The notes under the pieces: generated by a model
Database searches by the model: none
What the model was told of the DNA's origin: nothing
What the model saw: the letters and a program-made list of their open reading frames with translations, nothing else
Shown: positions 1 through 9,436 of the stretch, piece after piece
Position numbering within the stretch: position 1 is the stretch's first letter
Layout: every line of letters starts with the position of its first letter
NCBI RefSeq assembly: GCF_018408575.1
Contig: NZ_AP023418.1
Location: 2,198,415-2,262,414 of the forward strand
Direction of reading: 5' to 3'
From: Vescimonas coprocola
GTDB lineage: Bacteria > Bacillota > Clostridia > Oscillospirales > Oscillospiraceae
Length of the DNA stretch: 64,000 nt
Made by a program: the position numbers and the translations under genes

Positions 1-1
1 T

Positions 2-3000
2 CTCACCGACGGCTGCGTCTTCGGTCAGGGCGGCGTGTCCTGCACCAGCTCCAGAAATGTGGGCGTCGAGTTCAAGCGTCTCATTATGGAAAGCGGCAAG
101 CTGGAGGGCATCTCCGGCAGCCCCGACTCGTCGTACCAGACCTGGGGCGGCCAGTTTAACGCCTACGGCCTTTACTGCACCGGCACCGCCAAGATCACCG
201 GCGGTGAGCTGATCGGCACCGCCAACGGCACGGACCGGGAACTGGACTACAGCGCCTACGGCTTCTACGGAAGCGATGAGCTGACCATGAGCGGCGGCAC
301 CCTCCGGGCCACCACCGGCGACACCCCTAACGCCAGTTCCGGGACACTGGCGGCCCTCAGCGTGGTCTCCAACAAGTCCAAGACCCAGCTCAGCGGCGGC
401 ACCATCTACGCCAGAGCCGGTGTCTCCAACGATGACCGCAGCTACGGTATGCGGATCCTCGGCACCGGCTCTACCCTCACCATGACCAATACCGAGGACG
501 CCGCCCAGCCCCTGAGTCTCTACGTCACCGGCCGGAACATGGCCCTTTACGCCACCGCTCTGGCAGACGGCAGCCTCCTGCCGGAGATCACCGCCTCCTC
601 CGCCTACGATGCCGAGGCCGACACCCTCACCGATGGCTACACCTTCTCCAACAAGCAATACCGGAAGGACGGCACGGCAGCCCTGTCCCTGTCCGCAGCC
701 GCCTGCCTCCACAGCGCCAGCGATGATACCGGCCTGTGTACCAAGTGCGGCAAGCGGGTATACGAGGCTGTGCTCCTGACGGACGGTGCCGTCACCCAGC
801 GCTATGCCGCCGCCGGCGAAGCCTTCACCGCCGCCCAGACGGAGGAGCATCAGGGCTGCACCCTGCGGCTGCTGACAGATCTCATCGACGACGGCCAGCC
901 TCTGGTCCACGACCCGGTGGTGACCATCACCGGCGGTCGCTTCACGCTGGACCTCCACAACCACACCATAGCGGGCAAGACCTCCGACGATAAGGAGGGC
1001 GTCGTCACCGTCACCGGCGGCCAGCTCCGCATCGAAAACGGCACGCTGGAGAACCTCTGCACCGGCAACGGCAGCAAGGCCCAGGCCCTGACCCTTCTGG
1101 GTACCGACACCCATGTGACGCTGGCCAATGTCACCGCCATCGGGGCCACGCCCCCCAACGGCGACACCAGCGCCTCCGTCTATGCCCCCGACGGTGCCCG
1201 TCTCACCATCGAAAGCGGCGAGTTCACCGGCCGGGTTGCCGGCACCTACGCCTCTGCTCCGGCGGAGACACCCCACGTCTCCATCGCCGGAGGCACCTTC
1301 CACAACGGCCTGTCCTACTCCATCCACGAGACGGAGGCCAACGCCGCCACCCTTCTGGCCATTCTGAAGGAGGGCTATTCGCTGGCCCACGCCGACGGCA
1401 CGCCGGTGGATCTGGGTACCGAGCCCTCCTTCAGCCGCTTCTCCGGCACCTATACGCTCAGCGGCGAGGTGCAGGTGGTGGCCCACACCCACAACGTCCG
1501 CAGCGGACGGCCGGGCTACTGCGGCTGCGGCTATGCCTGCCCCCACGACGGCCAGATACCGGACAGCTACTTTACGCTGCCGGTTTGCTCCCTGTGCGGC
1601 GTCTCCTACGGCACTCCCCTCAAGGACCTGCGCACGCCCACCGGCAAGATCATCATCGATGAAAACAACTGGTGGCAGGACTTCCTGAACACCGTCACCT
1701 TCGGCCTGTTCTTCCCCACCGGCGCCCGGTTCACCATCGAGGCTGCCGATGACAGCGTTGACCACGCCGGCTATGACCCCGAGCTCTACCCCGTGACGGT
1801 GGAGTATCTGGTGACGGATCAGCGCTATACCTCCGACAAGATGGGCGATCTTGCCCATCAGTTCCGGCCCTATCCCGGCAAGGCCGTGGCCCTGCCGGAC
1901 GATCAGACCAGCATCGTCTATGCCAAGATCACCGACTGGGCGGGCAATGTCACCTACCTCAGCACCGATGACCTGACGGTGGACGCCACCGCCCCGGAGA
2001 TCTCCTCCGATGTGGCCGAGAACCAAATTTACTGCCAGGACGGTCTCCGCATCGCCTTCCGGGATGACCATCTCAAGAGCGTCACCCTCAACGGCACGGA
2101 GATGACCTACGCCGCCGAGGACGGCTGGTATGTTCTCCGCCTCAGCGCCGTCTCCGGCTCTCAGGAGGGACAGCAGACCCTGACCGTCACCGACGAGGCC
2201 GGCAACGGCACCACCGTTCACTTCCAGTGGTACGCCGGTCACGGCTTTGACGATACCGGCCTGTGCAGTCACTGCGGCCTTCAGGCAGAGGCCCGGTGGA
2301 ACGACGCCTTCTTTCCGCATCTGGAGGATGCGCTGACCTCCGCCGATGCCGACGAGGACGGCGCCCGTTTCACGGCGGTGGTCATGCTGACCAATGCCTC
2401 TCTGCCTGCCGATGCCTTCTCTCTGGACGGCATAAGAGCCGTGCTGGCGCTGGAGGGCCACACCCTGACCCTGTCGGCTCCCATGACGCTGGAGCAGAGC
2501 TCCGGCAACCTCACCATCCGTGACAGCACCAGCTCCGGCAAGATCACCGGTCAGGCACTGACGGTAAAGGGCGGCCGCCTGACGGTGGAGGCCGGCTGCT
2601 TTGAAAACACGCTGAACCTTCAGGCCTACAACGTGACCCTCTTCGGCGGCACCTTCGCCCGCATTACGTCGGAGGATGCCGTATATCCCCGTGCGGCTCT
2701 GCCCTTCCGCACTGCCTATCAGCAGGCGGACGGCCAGCTGATCCGCCGCAGTGACATCACGCCCACGCTGGAAAATGTCGCCGTGGTCTCCTGCCCCCAC
2801 GATGAGATCGACGGCATCACCTGCCGCATCTGCGGCACCAAGATGGTGGCCAAGGTGGCTAAGGATGATACCCTCCGCTACTTCGCCGTCTTTGAGGACG
2901 CTGCCCAGTATGCCGCAGCGCTGGAGGGCTCCGCCATCACCCTGCTGAGGGATGCCCTCTGGGGCAGCATGGGCCTCCCCACCGGCACCTATACGCTGGA

Positions 3001-6000
3001 TCTCAACGGCAAGACCCTCTCCGGCTCCAACGACCTGATGATCGACGCCAGTCTCACCATCTGCGACAGTCAGGGTGGCGGTAAGCTGTGGCGGGACGGC
3101 ACCATTTTGGTGCTGGGCGGCCATGTCGCCATCACCGGCGGCCAGTTCAACCGGGTGTATCTGGCCTCCGACAGCGCTGATCTGTCCGTCACCGGCGGCA
3201 CCTTCGCCCGCATCGCTTACAGCGGCGAGGATACCTCCCGCACGCCTCTGTTCTTCCCGGCGGAGGGCTATACCTTCCAAAAGGCCGACGGCAGCTACGC
3301 CAATACCGGTGACGTGGTCATGGAGGAAAATCTCCGCTATCTGGAGGACGTCACCGTCACCACACCTCCCTTCACCATCACCCGTTACCCTGTGGACACG
3401 GACCTCTATCCCACCACCCCCGTCGGCTATCGGCCGGACTTCGTCACGGAGGTCACCTTCCACATCCCCGAGAGCAGCCCCACCATCGAGTTCCAGTGGT
3501 ATCAGGTGGGCGATCCCGACCGGATCAAGAGCTACGGCAGTGCAGTGGCCTGGCAGAACCCCTTCACCATCTACACCTTCATCGACGGGCCGGCCCAGTA
3601 CTACGGCATCTTCTCCTACAAGGGCTATTCCGTCCGCACCGACGTTCTGACAGTACGGGAGCTGACCTGTGACCACCCCGGCGTGGATGCCGACAATCGG
3701 TGCAGCCAGTGCCGTGCGGAGGTAGCCGCCTCCGTGGAGCTGAACGGCTCCACCGGCTACTATCTGTCCCTGTCGGAGGCTCTGGCGTTGGCCCGGACCG
3801 ATGCCTACCGTGGCTGCACCCTCACGGTTCTCCGCAGCAGCACCGATCCCATCTCCGTCAATAGCGGCTCCTTCACGCTGACGGCGGCGCAGGGCGTGAT
3901 GCTGGGCGGCAAGGTGACGCTGGCCAAGGATGCCGCCGTCACCCTCTCCGGCGGCAGCTACACCAGCTCCGCCAGCATCTTCGGGTCCAACCGCATCGAA
4001 GGCGGCACCTTCTACGGTGCCGTGGCCTTGCAGGACGGCTCCTCCGTCTCCGGCGGCAGCTTCCTCGGTGCCGTCACCATCTCCGACACCGTGACCGTCA
4101 CCGGCGGTACCTTCACCGGTGATGTCACCATCAACCATGGCGGCAAGCTGGTCGCCAGCGCCGGCACCTTCGGCAGCGTCAACGTCCAGTCCGGCGGAGG
4201 CGGCGCTCTCACCGGCGGCCACTTCGGCGAGATCACGCAGATCGATGGCAGCCCCTGCGCCGCCCTTCTGGCGGAGGGCTACGCCTATTCCGACGGCGGC
4301 ATCATCAACGGCTATGTCCCCATCGTCGGTGGCGTGGACGTGGTTCCCCATGCCCAGCACCAGTACGTCTGGCTGAACCAGAAGCTGCTGTGCGGCTGCG
4401 GCCATGTGGCAGATGAGGACGCCGACGCCCCGGTCATCACCGGCATCACCGACGGTGAGACCTATTACGACGACGTGACCTTCACCGTCACCGACGCCCA
4501 TGACTTCACCGTCACGGTGGACGGCCAGCCCGCCACCGCCGAGGGCAGCCTGTACACCCTCCCTGCCGACAACGTCTCCCACGAGATCGTGGCCGTAGAC
4601 GTGGCCGGCAACCGCACCACTGTCACGGTGTCGGTGTATCGGACCTATACCGTGACACCGCCCACCGGCACAGGCTTCACCTTCACCGGCGAGACCACCG
4701 TCCGCCACGGGCAGGATTACCGGTTCCGGGTGGATATCGCCCCCGGCTACTCCAAGCTGCCGGATTACTCCCTGCTGGTCAACGGCCAGACCCCCGGCGG
4801 CATGGGCGATGTGGACTTCGACGAGTGCCTGATCCCCAGCGTGGAGGGCGACCTGACCATCACCGTCACCGGCGTGGCGGATATCACCCCGCCGGAGGCG
4901 GAGCTGACCATCGCCGGGAATCCCTTCCGCCAGTTCCTGAACACCGTCACCTTCGGCCTGTTCTTCAAGAGCACCCAGACCGTGACGGTAACGGCCTCCG
5001 ACCTGGGCAGCGGCGTGGACACGGCGGCATGGATGCTGTCTGACACCGTCTTTGCCAGTCAGGACGCCATCACCGGCAGCTGGACGGACCTATCCCTCAC
5101 CGACGGCAGCGGCAGCTTCTCCATCCAGCCCGGCCAGAAGGGCTATGCGTACCTGCGGGTCACGGACCGGGCCGGGAACATCACCGTTCTGAACTCCGAC
5201 GGCGTGGTGGTCTACACCGACGCTCAGGCGGATACCCGGCAGATCACCTATGTTAAGCGCAGCGGACAGGATGTCTCCTTCCACGTCGCCCTCAACGGCA
5301 ACACCGTCACCGGCGTGCAGCTGGCGGACGGCACGCCTCTGGCGGGCTTCACCGCCGCCGAGGACGGCACCGTGACCCTGCCTGCCGCCACGCTGCAGGC
5401 GCTGGCCGCCGGGGACTACACCCTGTACGTCACCTACGCCCCCTTGGACGTGGCCTACAACGCCCGCTACGAGGCCAGCGAGGCACCGGCCATGACCTCC
5501 GTGGCCCTGTCCGTCCAGAAGGCCGAAGGCAGCGTCGCCATTCTGGATGACGTGAGCCGTGACTACAACGGCCAGCCGGTGGAAACTCCCGCCATCACCT
5601 CTCTCGGAACCGGCGCTCTCACGGTGGAATACCGGGCGCAGGGCGGCGAGTTCACCACGCAGGCCCCCAAGGCTGTGGGCAGCTACACCGTCCGGGTCAC
5701 GGCGGCGGCCGACGACGATTACGCCTCCGCCAGCGCCCAGCGGAACTTCCGCATCACCGCCAAGAGTGTCACCATCGACGGCGTCACCGTGGAGCCCTCC
5801 AAGACCTATGACGGCACCACCGACGCCACCATCGTGACGGGCGGCACCCTCAGCGCCAACTTCGACGGCAATGACCTCCGCATCGTCACCGGCTCTGCCG
5901 CCTACGACGGCAAGAACGTCGGCACCGGCAAGACCGTCTCCTTCTCCGGCTTCTCGCTGGAGGGCGACGCCGCCGAAAACTACACCCTGGCTTCCCAGCC

Positions 6001-7519
6001 TGCCGGCACCACGGCGGACATCACCGTCCGGCCGGTAACGGTGGAGGACCTGCACATTCAGGATAAGCTCTACGACGGCACGGATCGGGCGGAGTACGAC
6101 GGTGAGCCCACTCTGGGCAACGCCGTGTCCGGCGACCATGTGGCGCTGGTGAAGGGGGCTCCCTCCTTCACCTCCATCCGGACGGCAGAGGACATCGCCA
6201 TTCGTTTCACCGAGTTCTCCCTCACCGGCGCTGACGCCGGGAACTACGCCCTGACCCAGCCCACCGGCATTACTGCCTCCATCCTCCCCTACGCCCTCAC
6301 CGGCGGCGAGTATGCCGTCAACTCCAACGACTGGATCAACCACGACTTCGTGGTGACGGCGGCGGAGGGCTATCTCCTGTCCCTGACGGACACCGCCGAC
6401 GGCGTGTGGCAGCAGACCCTGCGGGCCGCCGACGAGACGGCGGAGGGCCGGCTGACCTTCTATGTGAAGGATCTGGCCACCGGTGCCATCTCCCTTCAGG
6501 TGACGGAGCAGTACCGCATCGACCGCACCCAGCCCACCGGCGAGATCCGGGTGGACGAGCGGACGGCCTGGCAGTCCTTCCTGTCCAGGATCACCTTCGA
6601 CCTCTTCTATCGGGAGGAGCAGACTGTGGTCATCACCTCTGCCGACGAGACCAGCGGCGTGGCGGCCACGGAGTATCTGCTGAGCGCCGAGGATCTGGAC
6701 ATCCCGGCGCTGGAGCAGGAGACCTTCCTGCCCTATGAAAAGGCGCTGGCGCTGGCTCCGGACGGCGCGTATGTGGTCTATGCCCGCATCACCGACCGGG
6801 CGGGCAACGTCACCTGCCTCCGCTCCGACGGCATGGTGCTGGACGCCACGGCCCCCGCCATCACCGGGGCTGAAAACGGCGGCGTGTACTGCGCCGCAGT
6901 GACCCTGACCATCACCGACGCATACCCCGTCACCGTCACCGTAAACGGCACTCCCGTGGAGCTGACAGAGGGCCGGCTGGTGCTCCGGCCCGCCGAGGGG
7001 ACGCAGCTGGTGACGGCCACTGATCCCGCCGGCAACGAGTCCCGGCTGGAGATCACCGTCAACGACGGCCATACCTGGGGCGACTGGAGCTCCAACGGCG
7101 ACGACACCCACACCCGCACCTGCACCATCTCCGGCTGCGGCGCTCTGGAGACCGAGAGCTGCACCGGCGGCGAGGCCACCTGCGTGGACCGGGCCGTGTG
7201 TGAGGTCTGCGGCGGGGCCTACGGCGACGTGGACGCCCATCGTCACGCCGATCTGCGCCATGTGGAGGCCAAGGCCGCCACCACGGAGGCCCCCGGCAAC
7301 ATCGAGTACTGGTACTGCGCCGCCTGCGGCAAGTATTTTGCCGACGCTCAGGCCAGCCGTGAGCTCCGGCAGGCGGACACCGTCACCGAGAAGCTGCCCG
7401 CCGCCCCCACCGGGGACGAGGCACCCCTGACGCTGTGGGTGATCGTGCTGGCAGCCTGCGCCGGTCTGGCGCTCCTGCTGCTGGTGCTCCGGCGGAGAAA
7501 CAGCCACCGCACCGCATAA
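2..7519 (+). CDS. Giant repeat-rich surface protein, 5' end outside window
   Basis: The frame is open from the window edge, so the true start and signal peptide lie upstream; about 2505 residues are visible. The N-terminal two thirds hold many short strand-rich TVTGGTF-like repeats, which suggest a right-handed beta-helix, separated by small Cys modules such as GLCTKCGK, GLCSHCGL and ITCRICGT. Bacterial Ig-like domains follow, then MBG/YDG-type repeats (YNGQPVETP, KTYDGTTDA, KLYDGTDRA). The motif FLNTVTFGLFF occurs at nt 1682-1714 and 4934-4966, with a diverged third copy near 6573. The C-terminus is a PTGDEAPLTLW sorting-like signal, a hydrophobic helix and RRRNSHRTA, which fits cell-surface anchoring. 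The architecture suggests an adhesin or cell-wall protein. No enzymatic motif was seen and the ligand is unknown. Confidence 0.85.
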   Translation, partial: LTDGCVFGQGGVSCTSSRNVGVEFKRLIMESGKLEGISGSPDSSYQTWGGQFNAYGLYCTGTAKITGGELIGTANGTDRELDYSAYGFYGSDELTMSGGTLRATTGDTPNASSGTLAALSVVSNKSKTQLSGGTIYARAGVSNDDRSYGMRILGTGSTLTMTNTEDAAQPLSLYVTGRNMALYATALADGSLLPEITASSAYDAEADTLTDGYTFSNKQYRKDGTAALSLSAAACLHSASDDTGLCTKCGKRVYEAVLLTDGAVTQRYAAAGEAFTAAQTEEHQGCTLRLLTDLIDDGQPLVHDPVVTITGGRFTLDLHNHTIAGKTSDDKEGVVTVTGGQLRIENGTLENLCTGNGSKAQALTLLGTDTHVTLANVTAIGATPPNGDTSASVYAPDGARLTIESGEFTGRVAGTYASAPAETPHVSIAGGTFHNGLSYSIHETEANAATLLAILKEGYSLAHADGTPVDLGTEPSFSRFSGTYTLSGEVQVVAHTHNVRSGRPGYCGCGYACPHDGQIPDSYFTLPVCSLCGVSYGTPLKDLRTPTGKIIIDENNWWQDFLNTVTFGLFFPTGARFTIEAADDSVDHAGYDPELYPVTVEYLVTDQRYTSDKMGDLAHQFRPYPGKAVALPDDQTSIVYAKITDWAGNVTYLSTDDLTVDATAPEISSDVAENQIYCQDGLRIAFRDDHLKSVTLNGTEMTYAAEDGWYVLRLSAVSGSQEGQQTLTVTDEAGNGTTVHFQWYAGHGFDDTGLCSHCGLQAEARWNDAFFPHLEDALTSADADEDGARFTAVVMLTNASLPADAFSLDGIRAVLALEGHTLTLSAPMTLEQSSGNLTIRDSTSSGKITGQALTVKGGRLTVEAGCFENTLNLQAYNVTLFGGTFARITSEDAVYPRAALPFRTAYQQADGQLIRRSDITPTLENVAVVSCPHDEIDGITCRICGTKMVAKVAKDDTLRYFAVFEDAAQYAAALEGSAITLLRDALWGSMGLPTGTYTLDLNGKTLSGSNDLMIDASLTICDSQGGGKLWRDGTILVLGGHVAITGGQFNRVYLASDSADLSVTGGTFARIAYSGEDTSRTPLFFPAEGYTFQKADGSYANTGDVVMEENLRYLEDVTVTTPPFTITRYPVDTDLYPTTPVGYRPDFVTEVTFHIPESSPTIEFQWYQVGDPDRIKSYGSAVAWQNPFTIYTFIDGPAQYYGIFSYKGYSVRTDVLTVRELTCDHPGVDADNRCSQCRAEVAASVELNGSTGYYLSLSEALALARTDAYRGCTLTVLRSSTDPISVNSGSFTLTAAQGVMLGGKVTLAKDAAVTLSGGSYTSSASIFGSNRIEGGTFYGAVALQDGSSVSGGSFLGAVTISDTVTVTGGTFTGDVTINHGGKLVASAGTFGSVNVQSGGGGALTGGHFGEITQIDGSPCAALLAEGYAYSDGGIINGYVPIVGGVDVVPHAQHQYVWLNQKLLCGCGHVADEDADAPVITGITDGETYYDDVTFTVTDAHDFTVTVDGQPATAEGSLYTLPADNVSHEIVAVDVAGNRTTVTVSVYRTYTVTPPTGTGFTFTGETTVRHGQDYRFRVDIAPGYSKLPDYSLLVNGQTPGGMGDVDFDECLIPSVEGDLTITVTGVADITPPEAELTIAGNPFRQFLNTVTFGLFFKSTQTVTVTASDLGSGVDTAAWMLSDTVFASQDAITGSWTDLSLTDGSGSFSIQPGQKGYAYLRVTDRAGNITVLNSDGVVVYTDAQADTRQITYVKRSGQDVSFHVALNGNTVTGVQLADGTPLAGFTAAEDGTVTLPAATLQALAAGDYTLYVTYAPLDVAYNARYEASEAPAMTSVALSVQKAEGSVAILDDVSRDYNGQPVETPAITSLGTGALTVEYRAQGGEFTTQAPKAVGSYTVRVTAAADDDYASASAQRNFRITAKSVTIDGVTVEPSKTYDGTTDATIVTGGTLSANFDGNDLRIVTGSAAYDGKNVGTGKTVSFSGFSLEGDAAENYTLASQPAGTTADITVRPVTVEDLHIQDKLYDGTDRAEYDGEPTLGNAVSGDHVALVKGAPSFTSIRTAEDIAIRFTEFSLTGADAGNYALTQPTGITASILPYALTGGEYAVNSNDWINHDFVVTAAEGYLLSLTDTADGVWQQTLRAADETAEGRLTFYVKDLATGAISLQVTEQYRIDRTQPTGEIRVDERTAWQSFLSRITFDLFYREEQTVVITSADETSGVAATEYLLSAEDLDIPALEQETFLPYEKALALAPDGAYVVYARITDRAGNVTCLRSDGMVLDATAPAITGAENGGVYCAAVTLTITDAYPVTVTVNGTPVELTEGRLVLRPAEGTQLVTATDPAGNESRLEITVNDGHTWGDWSSNGDDTHTRTCTISGCGALETESCTGGEATCVDRAVCEVCGGAYGDVDAHRHADLRHVEAKAATTEAPGNIEYWYCAACGKYFADAQASRELRQADTVTEKLPAAPTGDEAPLTLWVIVLAACAGLALLLLVLRRRNSHRTA

Positions 7520-7782
7520 TGGCGGCAGCCTCCTCGCTGCCATATATCTGCGGACCAAAAAACAGAGAGGCGGCCCATAGCTGGGTGTATGTAAGACAGT
7601 ATTGCGCTAAGATTGACGAAGCGGCACGAAACCGCATGAAGCTGATCGTGCGGTCACTGGCAGAGCAAAACGGCGTGACCGAGCAACTGAAAGCCGATAA
7701 TCAAATGGAATGGGTGCGGCAGATGAACGCTTGCAAGGCACAGGCAGAGGAGATTGTGAAAGCGGAATTGATTTATGATTGA
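7519..7782 (+). pseudogene. TnpV-like transposon protein, 5'-truncated remnant
   Basis: From about nt 7579 the translation (SWVYVRQYCAKIDEAARNRM, then LAEQNGVTEQLKADNQMEW and AEEIVKAELIYD) reads like the C-terminal half of TnpV, a small protein of Firmicute conjugative and transposon modules. The conserved N-terminal part is absent; upstream in frame there is only sequence overlapping the surface-protein stop (TAATG at 7517-7521). It is most likely a relic left by an integration or excision event. The function of intact TnpV is not established. Confidence 0.6.
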
Positions 7783-7788
7783 GCGAGG

Positions 7789-7820
7789 AAGTCCGGGCAG
7801 AAAACTGTTCGGACTTTTCT
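7789..7820 (+). terminator. Hairpin with T-rich tail after TnpV remnant
   Basis: Seven-base arms AAGTCCG and CGGACTT are separated by 14 nt and followed by TTCT, directly after the TnpV stop. It is a weak intrinsic terminator, probably carried in with the element. Confidence 0.5.
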
Positions 7821-7918
7821 CATATAGTCCAAAGTTGCGGTAGAACTGTTCACAAGTTTTATGGTATAATTTGAATACGAAAAGTGAGCAACAAATCGGA
7901 ATTTGATGAGGTGATTGG

Positions 7919-8222
7919 GTGAAAACTTATACAATTTGTGGAAGCATGAAATTTGCCGAAGATATGAAAAAAATTGCTTATGACCTTGAAATAAGCAAAG
8001 GATATAAGATATAATATATTACAATGTGTTTATTGTGAAGATAATATTGTTCCAACTGAAGATGAACTTTTAAAACTTGAAGATGCTCATTACAGAAAAA
8101 TAGATTTAAGTGATGGAATATATGTTGTAAATATGGATGGTTATATTGGAACATCTGTGAAAAAAGAAATTGAGTATGCTGAAAGGCATGGAAAAGAAGT
8201 GTTGTATCATTACAATCAGTAG
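7919..8222 (+). pseudogene. Frameshifted small protein, DUF4406/nucleoside deoxyribosyltransferase-like
   Basis: A GTG start preceded by GAGGTGATT reads VKTYTICGSMKFAEDMKKI and ends early after SKGYKI. The continuation (QCVYCEDNIVPTEDELLKL, then DLSDGIYVVNMDGYIGTSV) is in another frame and ends at 8222. The order ICGSMKF, then D-x-x-Y-V-V-N, then GYIG-x-S-x-x-E-I-E-Y-A resembles DUF4406 and nucleoside 2-deoxyribosyltransferase-like proteins. The break is near 8005-8015. Unlike its GC-rich surroundings the gene is strongly AT-rich, so it was probably acquired recently. Assignment is by motif memory only. Confidence 0.6.
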
Positions 8223-8276
8223 ATTTTAATTCATAAAACAGTTAGATAAATTTGAATTTGACGAGGTATTGATAGA

Positions 8277-8714
8277 ATGGTAGAAGTAAAATTTTATGAC
8301 AATGTCGCAGATGAATTTTTGAAGTTTGCAGTGATAATATCCAAAACAGATAACAAGTGGGTATTCTGTAAACACAAAGAAAGAGAGACTTATGAAATAC
8401 CAGGAGGTCACAGAGAACCTGGAGAAAGTATTTTAGAAACAGCTAAAAGAGAATTACAAGAAGAAACAGGAGCAGTTGATTTTAGAATTGAACCAATATG
8501 TGTGTATTCTGTTAAAGGAAAGACACGAGTAAATGAAAATATTGATGATGAAACTTTCGGAATGTTATTTATTGCAGACATTAACTCATTTGAGGAATTA
8601 CATAGTGAGATTGAGAAGATATTGATTTCAGATAAGTTAGTTGAAAATTGGACATATCCTTTAATTCAACCTATATTGATTGAAGAAGCAAAAAAAGAGG
8701 CTTTATATAAATAG
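8277..8714 (+). CDS. Nudix hydrolase, AT-rich and probably acquired
   Basis: 145 residues. The Nudix box is complete: GGHREPGESILETAKRELQE followed by ETGA at about residues 42-65, matching GX5EX7REUXEEXGU with the Glu residues that bind the metal. Such proteins hydrolyse nucleoside diphosphate derivatives; the substrate cannot be read from the sequence. The start ATG follows GAGGTATTGATAGA. The gene is intact but very AT-rich (AAA, GAA, ATT, TTA codons), like the broken gene just upstream and unlike all flanking chromosomal genes. The two share a similar leader (TTTGAATTTGA-GAGGT) and probably arrived together. Confidence 0.85.
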   Translation: MVEVKFYDNVADEFLKFAVIISKTDNKWVFCKHKERETYEIPGGHREPGESILETAKRELQEETGAVDFRIEPICVYSVKGKTRVNENIDDETFGMLFIADINSFEELHSEIEKILISDKLVENWTYPLIQPILIEEAKKEALYK

Positions 8715-9348
8715 ACAAGCAACGGAAACTTCCGATTTGTCGAACTGATAAAATCCCTTTAGGAACTAAAGGGCGCACTTCTATACTCTCCTATCGGGAG
8801 TATGTGCGTCCTGGGTCGCTTCATTCCCGGTCAGCAGAAGAAAACTGCCCGACCGAACATGTTTCGTCACGACCTTCCGTCAAGGTGGCTACACCCCCTT
8901 GCGCTGCTAAAGCGGCTATCCCCTGTGGACTTGCCGTCCGCAAACGGTTTTGACAAACCGTTTGCCGCCAGCAAGTTTGAAGATTAGACATAAACAAATC
9001 CTCCGCATGGTCTAAGCCATACGGAGGATCAACTGTTTTACGGACACCCGTCTATGCCGGGCCGTCTCCCTGTTTTTTCTGTTCAGAATACCATAGATGG
9101 ACGAGGGCAAGCATGGCTTTGCCGGGCAGAGATCTGCCCATCCTGCGTCAAATCCCTTGACCATCTCCCATGCAGAGCAAAACACTGTCCCGCTCAGCCG
9201 TTTTTGCGCTTGTCGCTGAGCCGCAGCGCAAAATAAAACACTGCGATCAGCTCCGCCTCCATCAGCATCTCCGGATTGACGGAGGCAGACGTCCGCATCG
9301 TATATGCGCTGGTGGAGCATCTGCGCCGGTCCCATACGGGCTCCTGAC
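8715..9348. other. Gene-poor mobile-element scar
   Basis: No convincing gene here. At 8774-8808 there is a hairpin with arms CGCAC...ATACTC and GAGTAT...GTGCG. At 8940-8965 there is a perfect 11-bp inverted repeat. At 8998-9029 a near-perfect palindrome is built on ATCCTCCG/CGGAGGAT. The 61-codon frame at 8802-8987 (ending PSANGFDKPFAASKFED) resembles non-coding tails of conjugative elements more than a protein. On the minus strand a 34-codon frame (nt about 9190-9294) reads MRTSASVNPEMLMEAELIAV and ends FALRLSDKRKNG; it has no clear ribosome binding site. Confidence 0.5.
8940..8965. repeat. Perfect 11-bp inverted repeat with 4-nt loop
   Basis: Arms GCAAACGGTTT and AAACCGTTTGC enclose TGAC. 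No T-tract follows, so it is not a standard terminator. It may be a recombination or processing structure of the decayed mobile element. Confidence 0.6.
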
Positions 9349-9390
9349 AAAAAGCAGGCACATGGCCGGATGGCCATGTGCCTGCTTTTT
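9349..9390. terminator. Bidirectional terminator downstream of the RND gene
   Basis: A perfect 19-bp stem (AAAAAGCAGGCACATGGCC and its complement) encloses GGAT, with A and T tracts on both sides. It lies 47 nt past the stop of the minus-strand RND gene and also shields it from the element relics. Confidence 0.85.
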
Positions 9391-9436
9391 GTCTATTTGC
9401 CTATCAGAGAAAGTCTCCGAAGAGTCCTCTATCTCA

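Noticed and set aside
5090-7558. 822-codon minus-strand frame opposite the giant surface gene
   Set aside because: Low-complexity Gly/Val/His translation caused by GC-rich codon periodicity of the real gene; no domain or ribosome binding site.
8802-8987. 61-codon frame ending SKFED
   Set aside because: Hairpins run through it, no ribosome binding site, and composition fits a mobile-element tail.
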